From Achromobacter kerstersii (GTDB lineage Bacteria; Pseudomonadota; Gammaproteobacteria; Burkholderiales; Burkholderiaceae_B): a DNA stretch of 64,000 bases. The translations under genes and the position numbers were made by a program. The DNA lies in NCBI RefSeq assembly GCF_902859595.1, contig NZ_CADIJQ010000001.1, forward strand, positions 248,001 through 312,000, in the 5' to 3' direction. Position 1 is the stretch's first letter. Each line of letters begins with the position of its first letter. Under the pieces are notes generated by a model. It worked only from the letters and a program-made list of their open reading frames with translations, did no database searches and was not told the origin of the DNA. Shown piece after piece: positions 35,514-44,485 of the stretch.

Positions 35514-35562
35514 GTGCAGTCTGAATGCAATTTGGTCAGAGAAGTGCAGTCAGACTGCAATT
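35514..35562 (+). repeat. Dispersed palindrome family, inverted arrangement (copy D)
   Basis: The forward arm TGCAGTCTGA at 35515-35524 precedes the reverse arm TCAGACTGCAAT at 35550-35561, the opposite order to copies B, E and F. The two still pair over 10 bp around a 25-nt loop. Each half is also itself partly palindromic (GCAGTCAGACTGC). The rest of the 290-bp gap up to the acid phosphatase shows nothing further. Confidence 0.75.
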
Positions 35563-35771
35563 TTTCCTCCGTATCGCCTAGTCGCGCAGGCGATGAAACT
35601 CTGCGTCTGACGCACTTCGCCACGCCGCGTCTCATTATTCCTATCGATCTGTCTCATCTGCCCGGCGATTACCGCTTGTCCTAAAGGCACCGGTGTAAAT
35701 TCGCCATCGGTTTCACATCGAAGACGGCTTGCAACGTTCAAGCGTCCGCACGTGAAGCGTTCGGAAATCAG

Positions 35772-36617
35772 ATGGACAGTGAAGATCGTATGCTTTTAAA
35801 GACTCGCGGTAAGGCAGCCAGCGTTTTCCTTGTTGTGCTTGGCATGACCCATGCGATGTCGTACGCGGCGGGCAATGCCGATGGCCCTGCGGTTACCGAT
35901 CCGCACTTTGAACTGGCGCCTGGCTATATCCCTAAAGACCGCTTGCCCAATAGCCTTGAGCTGCTCGGGCCGCCGCCTGCTGCCGCCAGCGCCGCATACG
36001 CGCGCGATGAAGAAGCAAGGGCTGCAACGGTGCCATTGCGGGGTTCCGCGCGCGCCACGCAGGCGCGTCTGGATGCTGATTTGCAGTTTCCGCAACCTGC
36101 CAAGAATTTTTCGTGCGCGATGGGTGTCGATATCACCGAGGCGCAAACTCCGCACCTGTATCGCTTGATGCAGAAGGTGCTGACCGATGCCGGGCTGTCT
36201 ACTTACGGCGTCAAGAACACCTATAACCGCGTGCGCCCGTTCGTGGTCCACAACGAAGGGACGTGTTTCCCCGAGCAAGAGTCCTTGCTGCGCACGGATG
36301 GTTCCTACCCGTCGGGCCATACGGCGGCAGGGTGGGCGTGGGCGCTGATCCTGGCTGAAATCAATCCTGATCGCGCCAACGCGCTCTTGCGGCGCGGCCT
36401 GGAGTTTGGACAAAGCCGAGTCGTCTGCAACGCGCATTGGCAAAGTGATGTGGATGCCGGCCGCACGATGGGCGCGGCAACCGTGGCCCTATTGCAAAAC
36501 TACGCCGAGTTTCGTGCGGATTTGAACGCGGCGCGTCAGGAAGTGCAGGCAGCCAAGGCAAAGCCGCAGGCAGTGGGGCTGGACTGCGGGGCAGAGGCAC
36601 TGGCGCTTAAGCCATAG
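35772..36617 (+). CDS. Class A acid phosphatase (PAP2 superfamily, PhoN-like)
   Basis: 281 residues from the ATG at 35772 (ATG 35790 also possible), with a signal-type segment ending near SYAAG. The complete PAP2 signature is visible: KNTYNRVRP (K148, R155-P156), PSGH (180-183) and SRVVCNAHWQSD (215-226), with the catalytic His in PSGH and in NAHW. These periplasmic enzymes release phosphate from nucleotides and other monoesters. A phosphate-box was not recognised upstream. It starts about 210 bp after copy D. Confidence 0.9.
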   Translation: MDSEDRMLLKTRGKAASVFLVVLGMTHAMSYAAGNADGPAVTDPHFELAPGYIPKDRLPNSLELLGPPPAAASAAYARDEEARAATVPLRGSARATQARLDADLQFPQPAKNFSCAMGVDITEAQTPHLYRLMQKVLTDAGLSTYGVKNTYNRVRPFVVHNEGTCFPEQESLLRTDGSYPSGHTAAGWAWALILAEINPDRANALLRRGLEFGQSRVVCNAHWQSDVDAGRTMGAATVALLQNYAEFRADLNAARQEVQAAKAKPQAVGLDCGAEALALKP

Positions 36618-36673
36618 TGATTGCGCCGCCCTTTCTCTTGCCTAGTTCTACGACGCCGCATCTTCGAGTATTC

Positions 36674-37465
36674 ATGAAACGCTTTTCTGCTTCGCTGGTT
36701 ATTTCTTGCCTGCTGTTTACCGCAAGCCACTCGGCCTGGGCCGACAACATGCTGCCGGTCAGCCCCCTTTTGAAGAACGAAGGCGGCAGTTCCGATGCTT
36801 GGAGTGTGAGTGTCAGCCCCTATATTTGGGCGTCCGGCATCCGAGGCAAGGTGGGGCAGTTCGGGCAGCCGCCGGCCAGGCTCAATTCCAGTTTCAGCGA
36901 CGTCATGAGCGAGCTGGACCTGGCCTTCATGGGCGCGGTCGAAGCGCGCCACGGGCGCTTCAGCCTGTTGGGCGACGTAATGTATAGTCAGCTGTCCGCC
37001 GACGGCAGTACGGATTACGGCATTCTGAGCCGCAGCGTCGAGGTCAAGTCGAAGTCATTCTCTGGCTTTTTTGGCGCGGGATACACCGTGCTGGAAAGCG
37101 ATAACGGGCATCTTGACGTCATCGGCGGCGGACGGCTCTGGTACGCCAGCACGGAAATCGCCTTGAAGGGCGGGGCGCTTGGCGGAAGAAGCCGAACCGA
37201 CAGCGCAACCTGGGTGGATGCGGTGGCCGGGTTGCGCGGGCAATACGCCTTGAACGAGCACTGGTATCTGACCGGCTGGGGCGTTATCGGCGCAGGGCAA
37301 GCCAAGCTTGACTGGGACGCCACGGCGGCGCTTGGCTATCAGTTCAAGTCCAACCTGTCGGCGATGCTCGGTTACCGCGCGCTTGGCGTCAATTTCAATC
37401 GCAACGGCTTTGTGTACAACGTCGTCCAGCAGGGTCCGATTCTAGGATTCGCTTACCGGTTCTGA
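36674..37465 (+). CDS. Outer-membrane beta-barrel protein
   Basis: 263 residues from the ATG at 36674. A signal peptide ends at SAWAD. The mature part alternates beta strands, such as WSVSVSPYIWASGIRGKVG and LGYQFKSNLSAMLGYRAL, and ends with an aromatic residue (FAYRF), a hallmark of outer-membrane proteins. It resembles small conserved barrels, ligand unknown. The stop overlaps the first base of a 13-bp minisatellite. Confidence 0.82.
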   Translation: MKRFSASLVISCLLFTASHSAWADNMLPVSPLLKNEGGSSDAWSVSVSPYIWASGIRGKVGQFGQPPARLNSSFSDVMSELDLAFMGAVEARHGRFSLLGDVMYSQLSADGSTDYGILSRSVEVKSKSFSGFFGAGYTVLESDNGHLDVIGGGRLWYASTEIALKGGALGGRSRTDSATWVDAVAGLRGQYALNEHWYLTGWGVIGAGQAKLDWDATAALGYQFKSNLSAMLGYRALGVNFNRNGFVYNVVQQGPILGFAYRF

Positions 37466-37541
37466 CACGTCCGGCCGACACGCCCGGCAGACAGGCCTGG
37501 CAGACAACCCCCGCCGACAACCCCAGCCGACACACCCGGCC
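37464..37541. repeat. 13-bp minisatellite, 6 units
   Basis: Six exact-length units of 13 bp (GACACGTCCGGCC, GACACGCCCGGCA, GACAGGCCTGGCA, GACAACCCCCGCC, GACAACCCCAGCC, GACACACCCGGCC) begin inside the barrel gene stop codon. They run toward the convergent AraC gene, which ends at 37571. Confidence 0.88.
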
Positions 37542-37570
37542 CATCATGGCGCCCGTGCCGTTCGCTCTGC

Positions 37571-38599
37571 TTACGCCGCCCGCAACCCCGGGCGGTGCGC
37601 GGCAAAATGCCGGGACAGCACATCGTTGCTGTCCACAGGCGGCGAGACGTTTCGGGCCCATTCACTGGCGTCTTCGGGCGCTACGCCAAAGCGTGCCACG
37701 AACGCCTTGCGAAAGCGTTGCACATCACGAATACCGAAATCCGCCGCGACCTGGCTGACTGGGCGCGGTGCGTTCCGTGGGTCGACAAGGCGGGCGTAAG
37801 CGGCGTCAAGGCGCCGGTTCTTGATGGCATGGGTGACGCCGCCCAGGTCCGAAAAGATGCGATAAAGATGGGCCCGTGACACCCTGAATCGCTGCATGAG
37901 CAGATCCGGGCCCAGCGCGGGATCAGAGAGATGATCATCAATATAGGCAAGCGCACGCGCGCGCAGCGCCTGGCCCAACACGGATTTCGGCTCGTCTTGC
38001 ATGGGCGCGGCGTCTGACAGACCCGCTGACAGCAGGGTGACCAGCGCGTCTTGCACCGCGACGTCTTCGCTTGCGGAAAGTTGCCCCGCCACCGCGTGAA
38101 AGCCGCACAGGTAATCCACCAGCAGGCGCGTCATTGGATGGCCTGCCTGAAGCACGAAACCGTGAAGGTCGCGCTGGCCCAGCAGCTTGTCGATGCCGGC
38201 GCGTGGAATGGTCATGGCCAATCGTTCGCCCGCATCCACCTTGCATTCGTAAGGCCGGGCCAGATCAATGATGCATATGCCGCCCTGAGCCGCCATGACG
38301 TTGCGGCGGTCGAAGTCGCCGTGGATGGTGCCGGCGGTCAAGACATGGACCAGATAGTGATCGAGCCCGCTGCGGGCAATGGTGGGCTTGTCCCGCTTGT
38401 AGCGTTGCGCGTTGAAGGTGGTTGAACCCAGCGTCAAACCGCCAAGATGACGCAGCCGCATGCTGCCTTCCAGCGTGGCCGTGCCGTCCGTCGAAGCGGG
38501 GGAGGTCTCGCAAAAGGGCCGCGTGACCTCGCGCCAGTATTCGTCACGCAAGGCAGGCTCGATTGCGTCGGTGGAAATGAACGTTTCTGGGCAGCTCAT
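37571..38599 (-). CDS. AraC-family transcriptional regulator
   Basis: 342 residues. The N-terminal ligand-binding region belongs to the AraC_binding_2/FeaR-like type. The C-terminal double HTH is seen from about residue 235: LLMQRFRVSRAHLYRIFSDL and VSQVAADFGIRDVQRFRKAF. It starts 47 bp after the stop of the DUF1254 gene, in the same direction, so they may share a transcript. Target unknown. Confidence 0.88.
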   Translation of the reverse strand: MSCPETFISTDAIEPALRDEYWREVTRPFCETSPASTDGTATLEGSMRLRHLGGLTLGSTTFNAQRYKRDKPTIARSGLDHYLVHVLTAGTIHGDFDRRNVMAAQGGICIIDLARPYECKVDAGERLAMTIPRAGIDKLLGQRDLHGFVLQAGHPMTRLLVDYLCGFHAVAGQLSASEDVAVQDALVTLLSAGLSDAAPMQDEPKSVLGQALRARALAYIDDHLSDPALGPDLLMQRFRVSRAHLYRIFSDLGGVTHAIKNRRLDAAYARLVDPRNAPRPVSQVAADFGIRDVQRFRKAFVARFGVAPEDASEWARNVSPPVDSNDVLSRHFAAHRPGLRAA

Positions 38600-38646
38600 G
38601 GTGACGTCTTACCTTGCTTCGCGTGGTGTGCAACGATAACCGACGG

Positions 38647-39678
38647 CTACGGCTGGGCCTGCGGCTGCGGAAAGCGCCATTGACCATTCAGGATGCTGGC
38701 GTCCGGCTGATACAGCCTGACCGTATAGTTCCAACCCGGCGTGATGGGCAGGCAATTGGCGATTTTGCCATCGCAGCCGCCGAACTGAATGGTAATGGAA
38801 CCGTCCTGGCTCTTCTTGGCAGTCAGGTTATTGATCGAATAGGCGTCGTACGCATTCTTCTGGAAGTAGCCGTCCGCGTTGTAGACGCTAACCGACCAGA
38901 AGCTCTTGACCGGCACCTGGCCCACGTGCAGCCGATACACGGTCTTGCCATCATTTTGGGGAATCGCGCCGCTAAGGTAGGTGGCGTCTTTGCTGGGATT
39001 GCCGCCCCAGCCCGTGGCGGTGCCGAGCAAATGCTGAATCGGGTCCACCGCGTCTTTCGTGCCAAACGCCAGGTTGTAGTCGGGAAGCGTCGAACCCAGA
39101 ACGAGCAGGGCGTCGCGCATTTTTTTCTGGCTGGCCTGATCCCATTTCGGCACCACGAATTCGCCGGGCTTGGCCTGGGTGACCTTCATGGCGTCTTGCA
39201 GCTGGTGAACCTGCTTCAGGTCTTTGGGATCGGTGGGATCGACAAGCGTGCGGATCGCCACAAACACATAGCGCGTGCCGATGTCCTTTTTGGTCAGCGT
39301 ATGGCTGCCGGCGCCGTAATACACGGCGGGCACATAGTGGTTCTCGTCAACGACCTGCATCGACATGAATCGCTGGCCGGCCTGCGGCAGCTGGACCGTG
39401 ACAGGCCCGGCATCCAGATCAAACACGGCCGACGAGTACAGAGTGTCGCGGTTCATGCGGATGACGTTCTGCGCGTCAATGGGCACCGGTTCGCGGCTAT
39501 GAACAAACTTGCCCAGGCCACCGTCGGCCACCATCTTGCCCATGTAGAGATCGGATTCGGCACGGACGAAATTATTGACGCCCACGGGCACTGCCGCATC
39601 GGGGGCGGGCTGGGCGTGTACGTTTGCAAAGGTGGCCAGCGTCAGGGTGGCGATGCTGGACGCGGATAGATAACGCAT
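38647..39678 (-). CDS. DUF1254/DUF1214 secreted protein
   Basis: 343 residues from the ATG complement at 39678, with AAGGA 6 nt upstream. A signal peptide ends at VHAQP. The DUF1254 part shows GVNNFVRAESDLYMG and VIRMNRDTLYSSAVFDLDAG; the DUF1214 part ends with NCLPITPGWNYTVRLYQPD. These periplasmic proteins are widespread and of unknown function. It is upstream of and cooriented with the AraC gene. Confidence 0.87.
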   Translation of the reverse strand: MRYLSASSIATLTLATFANVHAQPAPDAAVPVGVNNFVRAESDLYMGKMVADGGLGKFVHSREPVPIDAQNVIRMNRDTLYSSAVFDLDAGPVTVQLPQAGQRFMSMQVVDENHYVPAVYYGAGSHTLTKKDIGTRYVFVAIRTLVDPTDPKDLKQVHQLQDAMKVTQAKPGEFVVPKWDQASQKKMRDALLVLGSTLPDYNLAFGTKDAVDPIQHLLGTATGWGGNPSKDATYLSGAIPQNDGKTVYRLHVGQVPVKSFWSVSVYNADGYFQKNAYDAYSINNLTAKKSQDGSITIQFGGCDGKIANCLPITPGWNYTVRLYQPDASILNGQWRFPQPQAQP

Positions 39679-39912
39679 GTGAATCCTTGTTGAGGTAAGT
39701 CTGTTCCATTGCACGGCGGCTGGCGTCTCGTGTGCGTAGCGCGGCACGTTGCGCCGGCAGGACACGGCGTCGGATGCGCCGGACTCTACTGGACGGCGGC
39801 GTGGCTGGCTTGCCTTTCGATGCCAAAATCAATGGCGGATCAAGGCGCTGAATACGTTGGGCATGGGCATAGGCATGGGCGCAGTCCCGCGCCCTACCTT
39901 GCGCCGAACAGG

Positions 39913-40887
39913 TTACGCGGCCGCGGCGCGAAATTGTGTTGGGGTATTCCCCGTCCAGCGTTTGAACGCGCGCGTGAAGTGGGCGGGGTCGCTGTAGCCG
40001 ACCATGTAGGCGATTTCGGTGGCCGAATATCTGCGCAGGGCAATCAACCGCAGCGCCTCGCTGCGACGCGTCTCGTCGCGCAATGCCTCGAAGTCGACGC
40101 CGGTGGATTTCAGGCGGCGCTGTAGCGTCCGGGCAGACGTGCCGATCTCTTTGGCCACCGATCCGAGCTTGATTTCAACCTGGTCCGACATGCGGTCGAC
40201 AAGCAGGCTTGCGGTAGCGATCGTAGATTGCAACGCCTGCGTGATCGTTCGTGCGTCGTCCGTCAAATGCTTCAGCGGGCGTTCCAGCAGGTCGCGGTCG
40301 AACTCGATCATGTCGTATTCGGCGCCGGTTTCGATGTTCGGGCCCAGGGCGGCTTCAAGCGCGTCATCGCCCCGGGTTCGTGCCGTCTTTAAATGCACGC
40401 GTATCGCGGACGGTTCACCCGCCATGAGCGGCACCTTGCGCAGCACGGCCAGGCTTCCATAGATGAACTGCCGGGGATCGGCCTCTAGCTGCCCGGTAAA
40501 TTGGTGAATCAGCCGGGTCTTGCGGCCTTCGGTGACGATGTGGACGTGTCCGCCTTGATGCAGCATTTCTGAGTTGGCCGCGGCCCGGGCGCATGCCTGC
40601 GCCACATTTTCCGAGCGCAGCACCAGATGCCCCCATGCGCCCAATGAAGGCAGCGCCATCAAGCGGCCCACGTGGGCTCCCGCGAACGGGTCCTGCGAAA
40701 TAGCCGCCATCTCGTTGGCAATGCGAAAGCACATCGCGCGGGGAAACCAGGTATCGGGCGTCTGGAAAATGTTCGGCGACACACCCACGCGCTGGAAGAA
40801 CTCAAGCGGGGAAACGCCCCGGCTCGCCAGGTAGGGAGCCATGTGCAAAAAGCTTCGAAGCTTGATCAAGGGGGCGGGATTCTGCAT
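39913..40887 (-). CDS. AraC-family regulator with OruR-type N-terminal domain
   Basis: 324 residues. The N-terminal arabinose-binding-like region (YLASRGVSPLEFFQRVGVS) is the Arabinose_bd family seen in OruR and related regulators. The C-terminal HTH is EIGTSARTLQRRLKSTGVDF and TEIAYMVGYSDPAHFTRAFK. It is divergent from the SDR gene starting at 41199, its probable target (inference). Confidence 0.88.
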   Translation of the reverse strand: MQNPAPLIKLRSFLHMAPYLASRGVSPLEFFQRVGVSPNIFQTPDTWFPRAMCFRIANEMAAISQDPFAGAHVGRLMALPSLGAWGHLVLRSENVAQACARAAANSEMLHQGGHVHIVTEGRKTRLIHQFTGQLEADPRQFIYGSLAVLRKVPLMAGEPSAIRVHLKTARTRGDDALEAALGPNIETGAEYDMIEFDRDLLERPLKHLTDDARTITQALQSTIATASLLVDRMSDQVEIKLGSVAKEIGTSARTLQRRLKSTGVDFEALRDETRRSEALRLIALRRYSATEIAYMVGYSDPAHFTRAFKRWTGNTPTQFRAAAA

Positions 40888-41198
40888 GGCATTCAGTGAT
40901 ACCGGCAGTCAACTCGCGGGCCGATTCACCCCCAGAAACCTGCGCTGCCCGATGTCGTTTGTGATTGAAATCGTTGCCGAATTTACACCGCGGCCCCGGG
41001 AAGGATGCGCAAGAATTGGCCGGCTGAGACAGATCGGCATGAATAATGAGACATTTTTCGCTTTGGCCTCGTCGGTGGCGTTTGGGCCAAGGCGCGCCGC
41101 ATCGGAAACACCGATACCCCCATCGAACATTCCTGCTGGCACCCAGCAGGGCGTCGCGCCACCATCGCTCATTCCAAACACCTATTCAAGGAATGAGC
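40888..41198. promoter_or_regulatory. Divergent promoter region of AraC and SDR genes
   Basis: 311 bp between two divergent starts. No gene fits. It contains a short stem TGCTGG-CAC-CCAGCA near the SDR end. Promoters for both genes must lie here, but no -10/-35 pair was clear by eye. Confidence 0.45.
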
Positions 41199-41933
41199 AT
41201 GGGCAACAGTCTTGCAGGACAACGCGTTGTGGTCGTGGGTGGTAGCTCGGGCATGGGGCTGGCGGTCAGCGCGCAGCTGCTGCGCCTGCATTGCGACGTG
41301 CTGATCGTGGGCCGGTCGTGCGACAAGCTTGACGCGGCGCGCGAGCAGTTAGGCGCGTTTGGCGACCCGCACCTGCATCAAGTGGATGTGACGAGCGAGG
41401 CGCAAGTGCAGCGTTTTTTTGACGCCTCCGGCCCGGTGGATCATGTGGTGTGCACCGCAGCCGACATACGCGGGGCGTACGAGTTGCTGCCGGAATTGTC
41501 CCTGGACGCGCTGGACCGCGCCATCCGCTCGAAGGTCGTCGCGCCGATCTTGCTGGCCAAACATGGGGCCGCGCGTATGCCCGCGCACGGCTCCATGACG
41601 TTGACGTCCGGCATCGCCGCCTACCGGCCCCGGCCGAAGGGCGTTGCCGTGGCGGCGATCAATGCCGCGCTGGAAGGGGTGGTGCGGGCAATGGCCATCG
41701 AGCTTGCGCCGTTGCGGGTCAACGCCGTATCGCCGGGGTGGGTACGCACGCCAATCTGGAATGACGTGGCCGGCGCTGACAGTGAAACGCTCTTGGCATC
41801 GATGGCCGAACGGCTTCCGGTGGGCAGAGTCGGCACCGGCGACGATATCGCCGACGCCATCGTTTTCCTACTTGGCAACGGCTATACGACCGGCACCGTG
41901 CTGCACGTGGATGGCGGGCATCGGCTGGTCTGA
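41199..41933 (+). CDS. Short-chain dehydrogenase/reductase (SDR)
   Basis: 244 residues from the ATG at 41199, with AAGGA 6 nt upstream (an ATG at 41193 lies on the RBS). The Rossmann start is VVVVGGSSGMGLA, an atypical cofactor motif of the TGxxxGxG kind. The catalytic site is altered: Ser is present in LTSGIAAYRPRPKGVAVA, but the usual YxxxK is not obvious because a Tyr is followed by RPRPK. The final motif GTVLHVDGGHRLV is typical. The 3' end overlaps the convergent LysR gene by 66 bp. Confidence 0.85.
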   Translation: MGNSLAGQRVVVVGGSSGMGLAVSAQLLRLHCDVLIVGRSCDKLDAAREQLGAFGDPHLHQVDVTSEAQVQRFFDASGPVDHVVCTAADIRGAYELLPELSLDALDRAIRSKVVAPILLAKHGAARMPAHGSMTLTSGIAAYRPRPKGVAVAAINAALEGVVRAMAIELAPLRVNAVSPGWVRTPIWNDVAGADSETLLASMAERLPVGRVGTGDDIADAIVFLLGNGYTTGTVLHVDGGHRLV

Positions 41934-42821
41934 GCGTGTTGCCGCCAGCCGGATCATGTCAATAAACGCGGCCACATGGCGCGCCGGCGTTTGCTGCACG
42001 GTAAGCAGGCAGATGGGAAGGCCGTCTCCGCTTGTCAGCAGCGGCCGCCACGCGACGCGTGCCGCCGTCGCGGCGGGCTCCATGGCCATCTGCGGCAAGA
42101 TCGACACCCCAAGGCCCGCTGCCACCATCTGCATCAAGGCGGGCACGCTGTCTGCAACGCCGCGAATGTTGGGCCTGACGGGCGCTTCCTGCAACAGGGC
42201 CTCCAGGTATTCGCGATACCGGCAGCCTTCCATCGTGACAATCAGCGGAAACGCCGCAAGTGATTCTGGGCTGATTTCATCTGCCTGGCTGAGGGGATGG
42301 CCCGGGGGCAGCACGACCACCGGCATGTCTCGCGCGATGACTTCCACGCGCAGCTTGGCGTCGTTCGCCGGCCAGCCGTGTACCAGCCCCAGATCGGCCG
42401 TTCCATCGAGCACGGCCTGGGCCGTCGCCATGGAGTTTCGTTCCTGCACGGCGACCTGCGTGTCGGGATACCTGCCCGCAAAGTGCAGCAGTTGCGGCAC
42501 CAGCACGCTGGTGCACAAGGTCTGCGGTGCGGCGACTCTTATCGCGCCGGGGGTGTCGCCTACGGCGTCGCGCACCTCGCGCAAGGCATCATCGGCCAGG
42601 GCAAGCAGCTCGCGCGCGCGGCTGGCCAATTGCTGTCCGGCCGGGGTGAGTTGCAGGCGGTTGTTCTGGCGGTTGAACAGCGTCTGGCCGACGCTTTCTT
42701 CCAGCGCCCGAATCTGCTCCGTCACGCTGGGTTGCGACAGGTGTACCCGTTTGGCGGCCTGGGTGAAGTTCAACGTTTCCACTGCCGCGATGAAGATCTT
42801 CAGTTGCCGTAGTTGAAACAT
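41868..42821 (-). CDS. LysR-family transcriptional regulator
   Basis: 317 residues. The HTH LNFTQAAKRVHLSQPSVTEQ at the N-terminus is typical, followed by the effector domain. It converges on the SDR gene, with a 66-bp overlap of the two coding ends. Target not deduced; the LprI-like gene and the SDR/Bug pair lie upstream in the same direction. Confidence 0.88.
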   Translation of the reverse strand: MFQLRQLKIFIAAVETLNFTQAAKRVHLSQPSVTEQIRALEESVGQTLFNRQNNRLQLTPAGQQLASRARELLALADDALREVRDAVGDTPGAIRVAAPQTLCTSVLVPQLLHFAGRYPDTQVAVQERNSMATAQAVLDGTADLGLVHGWPANDAKLRVEVIARDMPVVVLPPGHPLSQADEISPESLAAFPLIVTMEGCRYREYLEALLQEAPVRPNIRGVADSVPALMQMVAAGLGVSILPQMAMEPAATAARVAWRPLLTSGDGLPICLLTVQQTPARHVAAFIDMIRLAATRSDQPMPAIHVQHGAGRIAVAK

Positions 42822-42852
42822 GTGAAACCCCCACAGACCGATGGTGATGGGA

Positions 42853-43524
42853 TCAGTGCACCGCGAACCAGTCGCGCGCCAGGCTGCCGTTCATGCCGCA
42901 GAAGGGCGGGCCGAAACCGTCTTCTTCCACACCAGGGGGCGGCGTCACGGTGGTCACCAGCACGGCGCCACGACGCTTCAGCGACAGGACCCAGGGCGGG
43001 CCGTCTTGATAGGTGACTTTCAGGGTGTCGCCGGACGCCACCGCGTTGCCGCTCAAGTCGCAGACCCAGCGGCCGGTGTAGGGCCGCGACGAGTTGGCCT
43101 CCACGAACAGCTTGCCATCGGCGGCTTGCGTGATCTTGATTTCACCTTCGATGTTTTTCCACGAACCGACAAAGCCGGCTGGCGGCTGCGGATTGATCGA
43201 CTTCAGAAAATCCAACCGATACCGCATGCTTGTGCTGATCTCTTTGAACGGCGTGCTTCCGGTGTAGGGTTCGGCATAGATGTCGTCACGCACGCCCAGG
43301 TAATAACGCTGGTCAGCCGTTAGCGATTTGGCCGCCTCGGCGTCAAGCTTGCCCCGCACGGCCTTGTATTGCTGCGCCATGGCCGCGTCTTGGTCGCCCA
43401 GGACCAAATTGCCGCATAGGGATTTTTCGACCGGAGTCGTCGCCTTGGCGCAGTTGAAGGAGGGGGCAGCCGCAGCGCTGCCTGCCACGGCCAGCGATGC
43501 AGCAAAGACCAGACGACGAATCAT
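42853..43524 (-). CDS. LprI-like lysozyme-inhibitor-family periplasmic protein
   Basis: 223 residues with a signal peptide ending at SAAAAP. The LprI/DUF1311 pattern is at the start of the mature part: FNCAKATTPVEKSLCGN and DQDAAMAQQYKAV, with the paired Cys. The C-terminal half is a strand-rich domain with PPFCGMNGSLARDWF. Such proteins may inhibit host lysozyme; here that is inference from the family only. Confidence 0.78.
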   Translation of the reverse strand: MIRRLVFAASLAVAGSAAAAPSFNCAKATTPVEKSLCGNLVLGDQDAAMAQQYKAVRGKLDAEAAKSLTADQRYYLGVRDDIYAEPYTGSTPFKEISTSMRYRLDFLKSINPQPPAGFVGSWKNIEGEIKITQAADGKLFVEANSSRPYTGRWVCDLSGNAVASGDTLKVTYQDGPPWVLSLKRRGAVLVTTVTPPPGVEEDGFGPPFCGMNGSLARDWFAVH

Positions 43525-43652
43525 GGTGGGTAGCTCTCAGGATGATGTGCGCGTTCAGCCAGCCCGTCCGCGCCGAGATAATCGCGCAGTTTACCGGCCT
43601 GATCTGCATTCATCCAGAGCAGGGTTTGGATTGGAATCAGCCCTTACCCGTT

Positions 43653-44441
43653 TTACGCGTCGTATAGATTGCTGAGCGACGCTTTGAGAAAGCCGCCGTC
43701 CACCACGATGTCTTGCCCGTTAACGTATAGAGACGCGTCGCTGGCAAGAAAGGCTACCGCTTGCGCGATGTCTGCGGGAAGGCCGATACGCCGTGCGGGG
43801 ATGCGTGAAACGCGCTTTTGCAGCACGGATTCATCGCGGTAGTGCCGTTCGGATAGCGGCGTGCGGATCATCCCGGGGCTGATGGCGTTGGCGCGGATGC
43901 CGCGCGGGCCCCATTCGACGGCCATTTGGCGAGTCAGGGCCTGTAACGCCGCCTTGGTCGTGCCGTAGGCGCCGAGCCGGGTTGGCGACTGGGCCGATAT
44001 CGACGCCACGTTGATGATGCTGCCCGCCTGTTGGTCCCGCATCAAGGGAAACACGGCTTGCGCGCACAGCAGGGCGCCGCGCAGATTGACGCGGAAGATG
44101 CGGTCCCACAACTCGATCGAAAATTCCTCCAGGCCGACCGGCGCTGCGCTGATGGCCGCATTGTTGACAAGCACGTCGCATCGGCCAAAGCGCGCGCGAA
44201 CCTGCCTGGCCATGTCGGCAACCGAGTCGGGGTTCGAGATATCGCAGCGCACATTCAGCACGCCATCCGTGTCGGCAGGGGTGTTGGGCGCATTGATATC
44301 CACCTGCGCCACGGCCGCGCCCATCGTGCGCAGCTGCTGGCATATGGCCAGCCCGATGCCGCCGGTGGCGCCCGTGACCACGGCCACGCGGCCCTGCAAA
44401 GCGTGGTGAGAAAAAGGGAGAGCAGAGGAGGGCATGTCCAT
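43653..44441 (-). CDS. Short-chain dehydrogenase/reductase (SDR)
   Basis: 262 residues. Classical SDR: cofactor motif [19 protein letters not shown] (structural NNAG variant), Ser in [12 protein letters not shown], and active-site Tyr-x-x-x-Lys in YGTTKAAL, with PGMIRTPLS and the [11 protein letters not shown] end. Probably NAD(P)-dependent, cytosolic. It sits 44 bp after the Bug gene in the same direction, so the imported compound may be its substrate (inference). Confidence 0.92.
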   Translation of the reverse strand: MDMPSSALPFSHHALQGRVAVVTGATGGIGLAICQQLRTMGAAVAQVDINAPNTPADTDGVLNVRCDISNPDSVADMARQVRARFGRCDVLVNNAAISAAPVGLEEFSIELWDRIFRVNLRGALLCAQAVFPLMRDQQAGSIINVASISAQSPTRLGAYGTTKAALQALTRQMAVEWGPRGIRANAISPGMIRTPLSERHYRDESVLQKRVSRIPARRIGLPADIAQAVAFLASDASLYVNGQDIVVDGGFLKASLSNLYDA

Positions 44442-44485
44442 ACGTTTACCTGATGAAAAGAGGGGGCAACGGAGTGTGCGCAGGC

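Noticed and set aside
38614..39669. A 351-codon plus-strand frame opposite the DUF1254 gene
   Set aside because: A shadow of the minus-strand DUF1254 gene, which has a signal peptide, RBS and family motifs.
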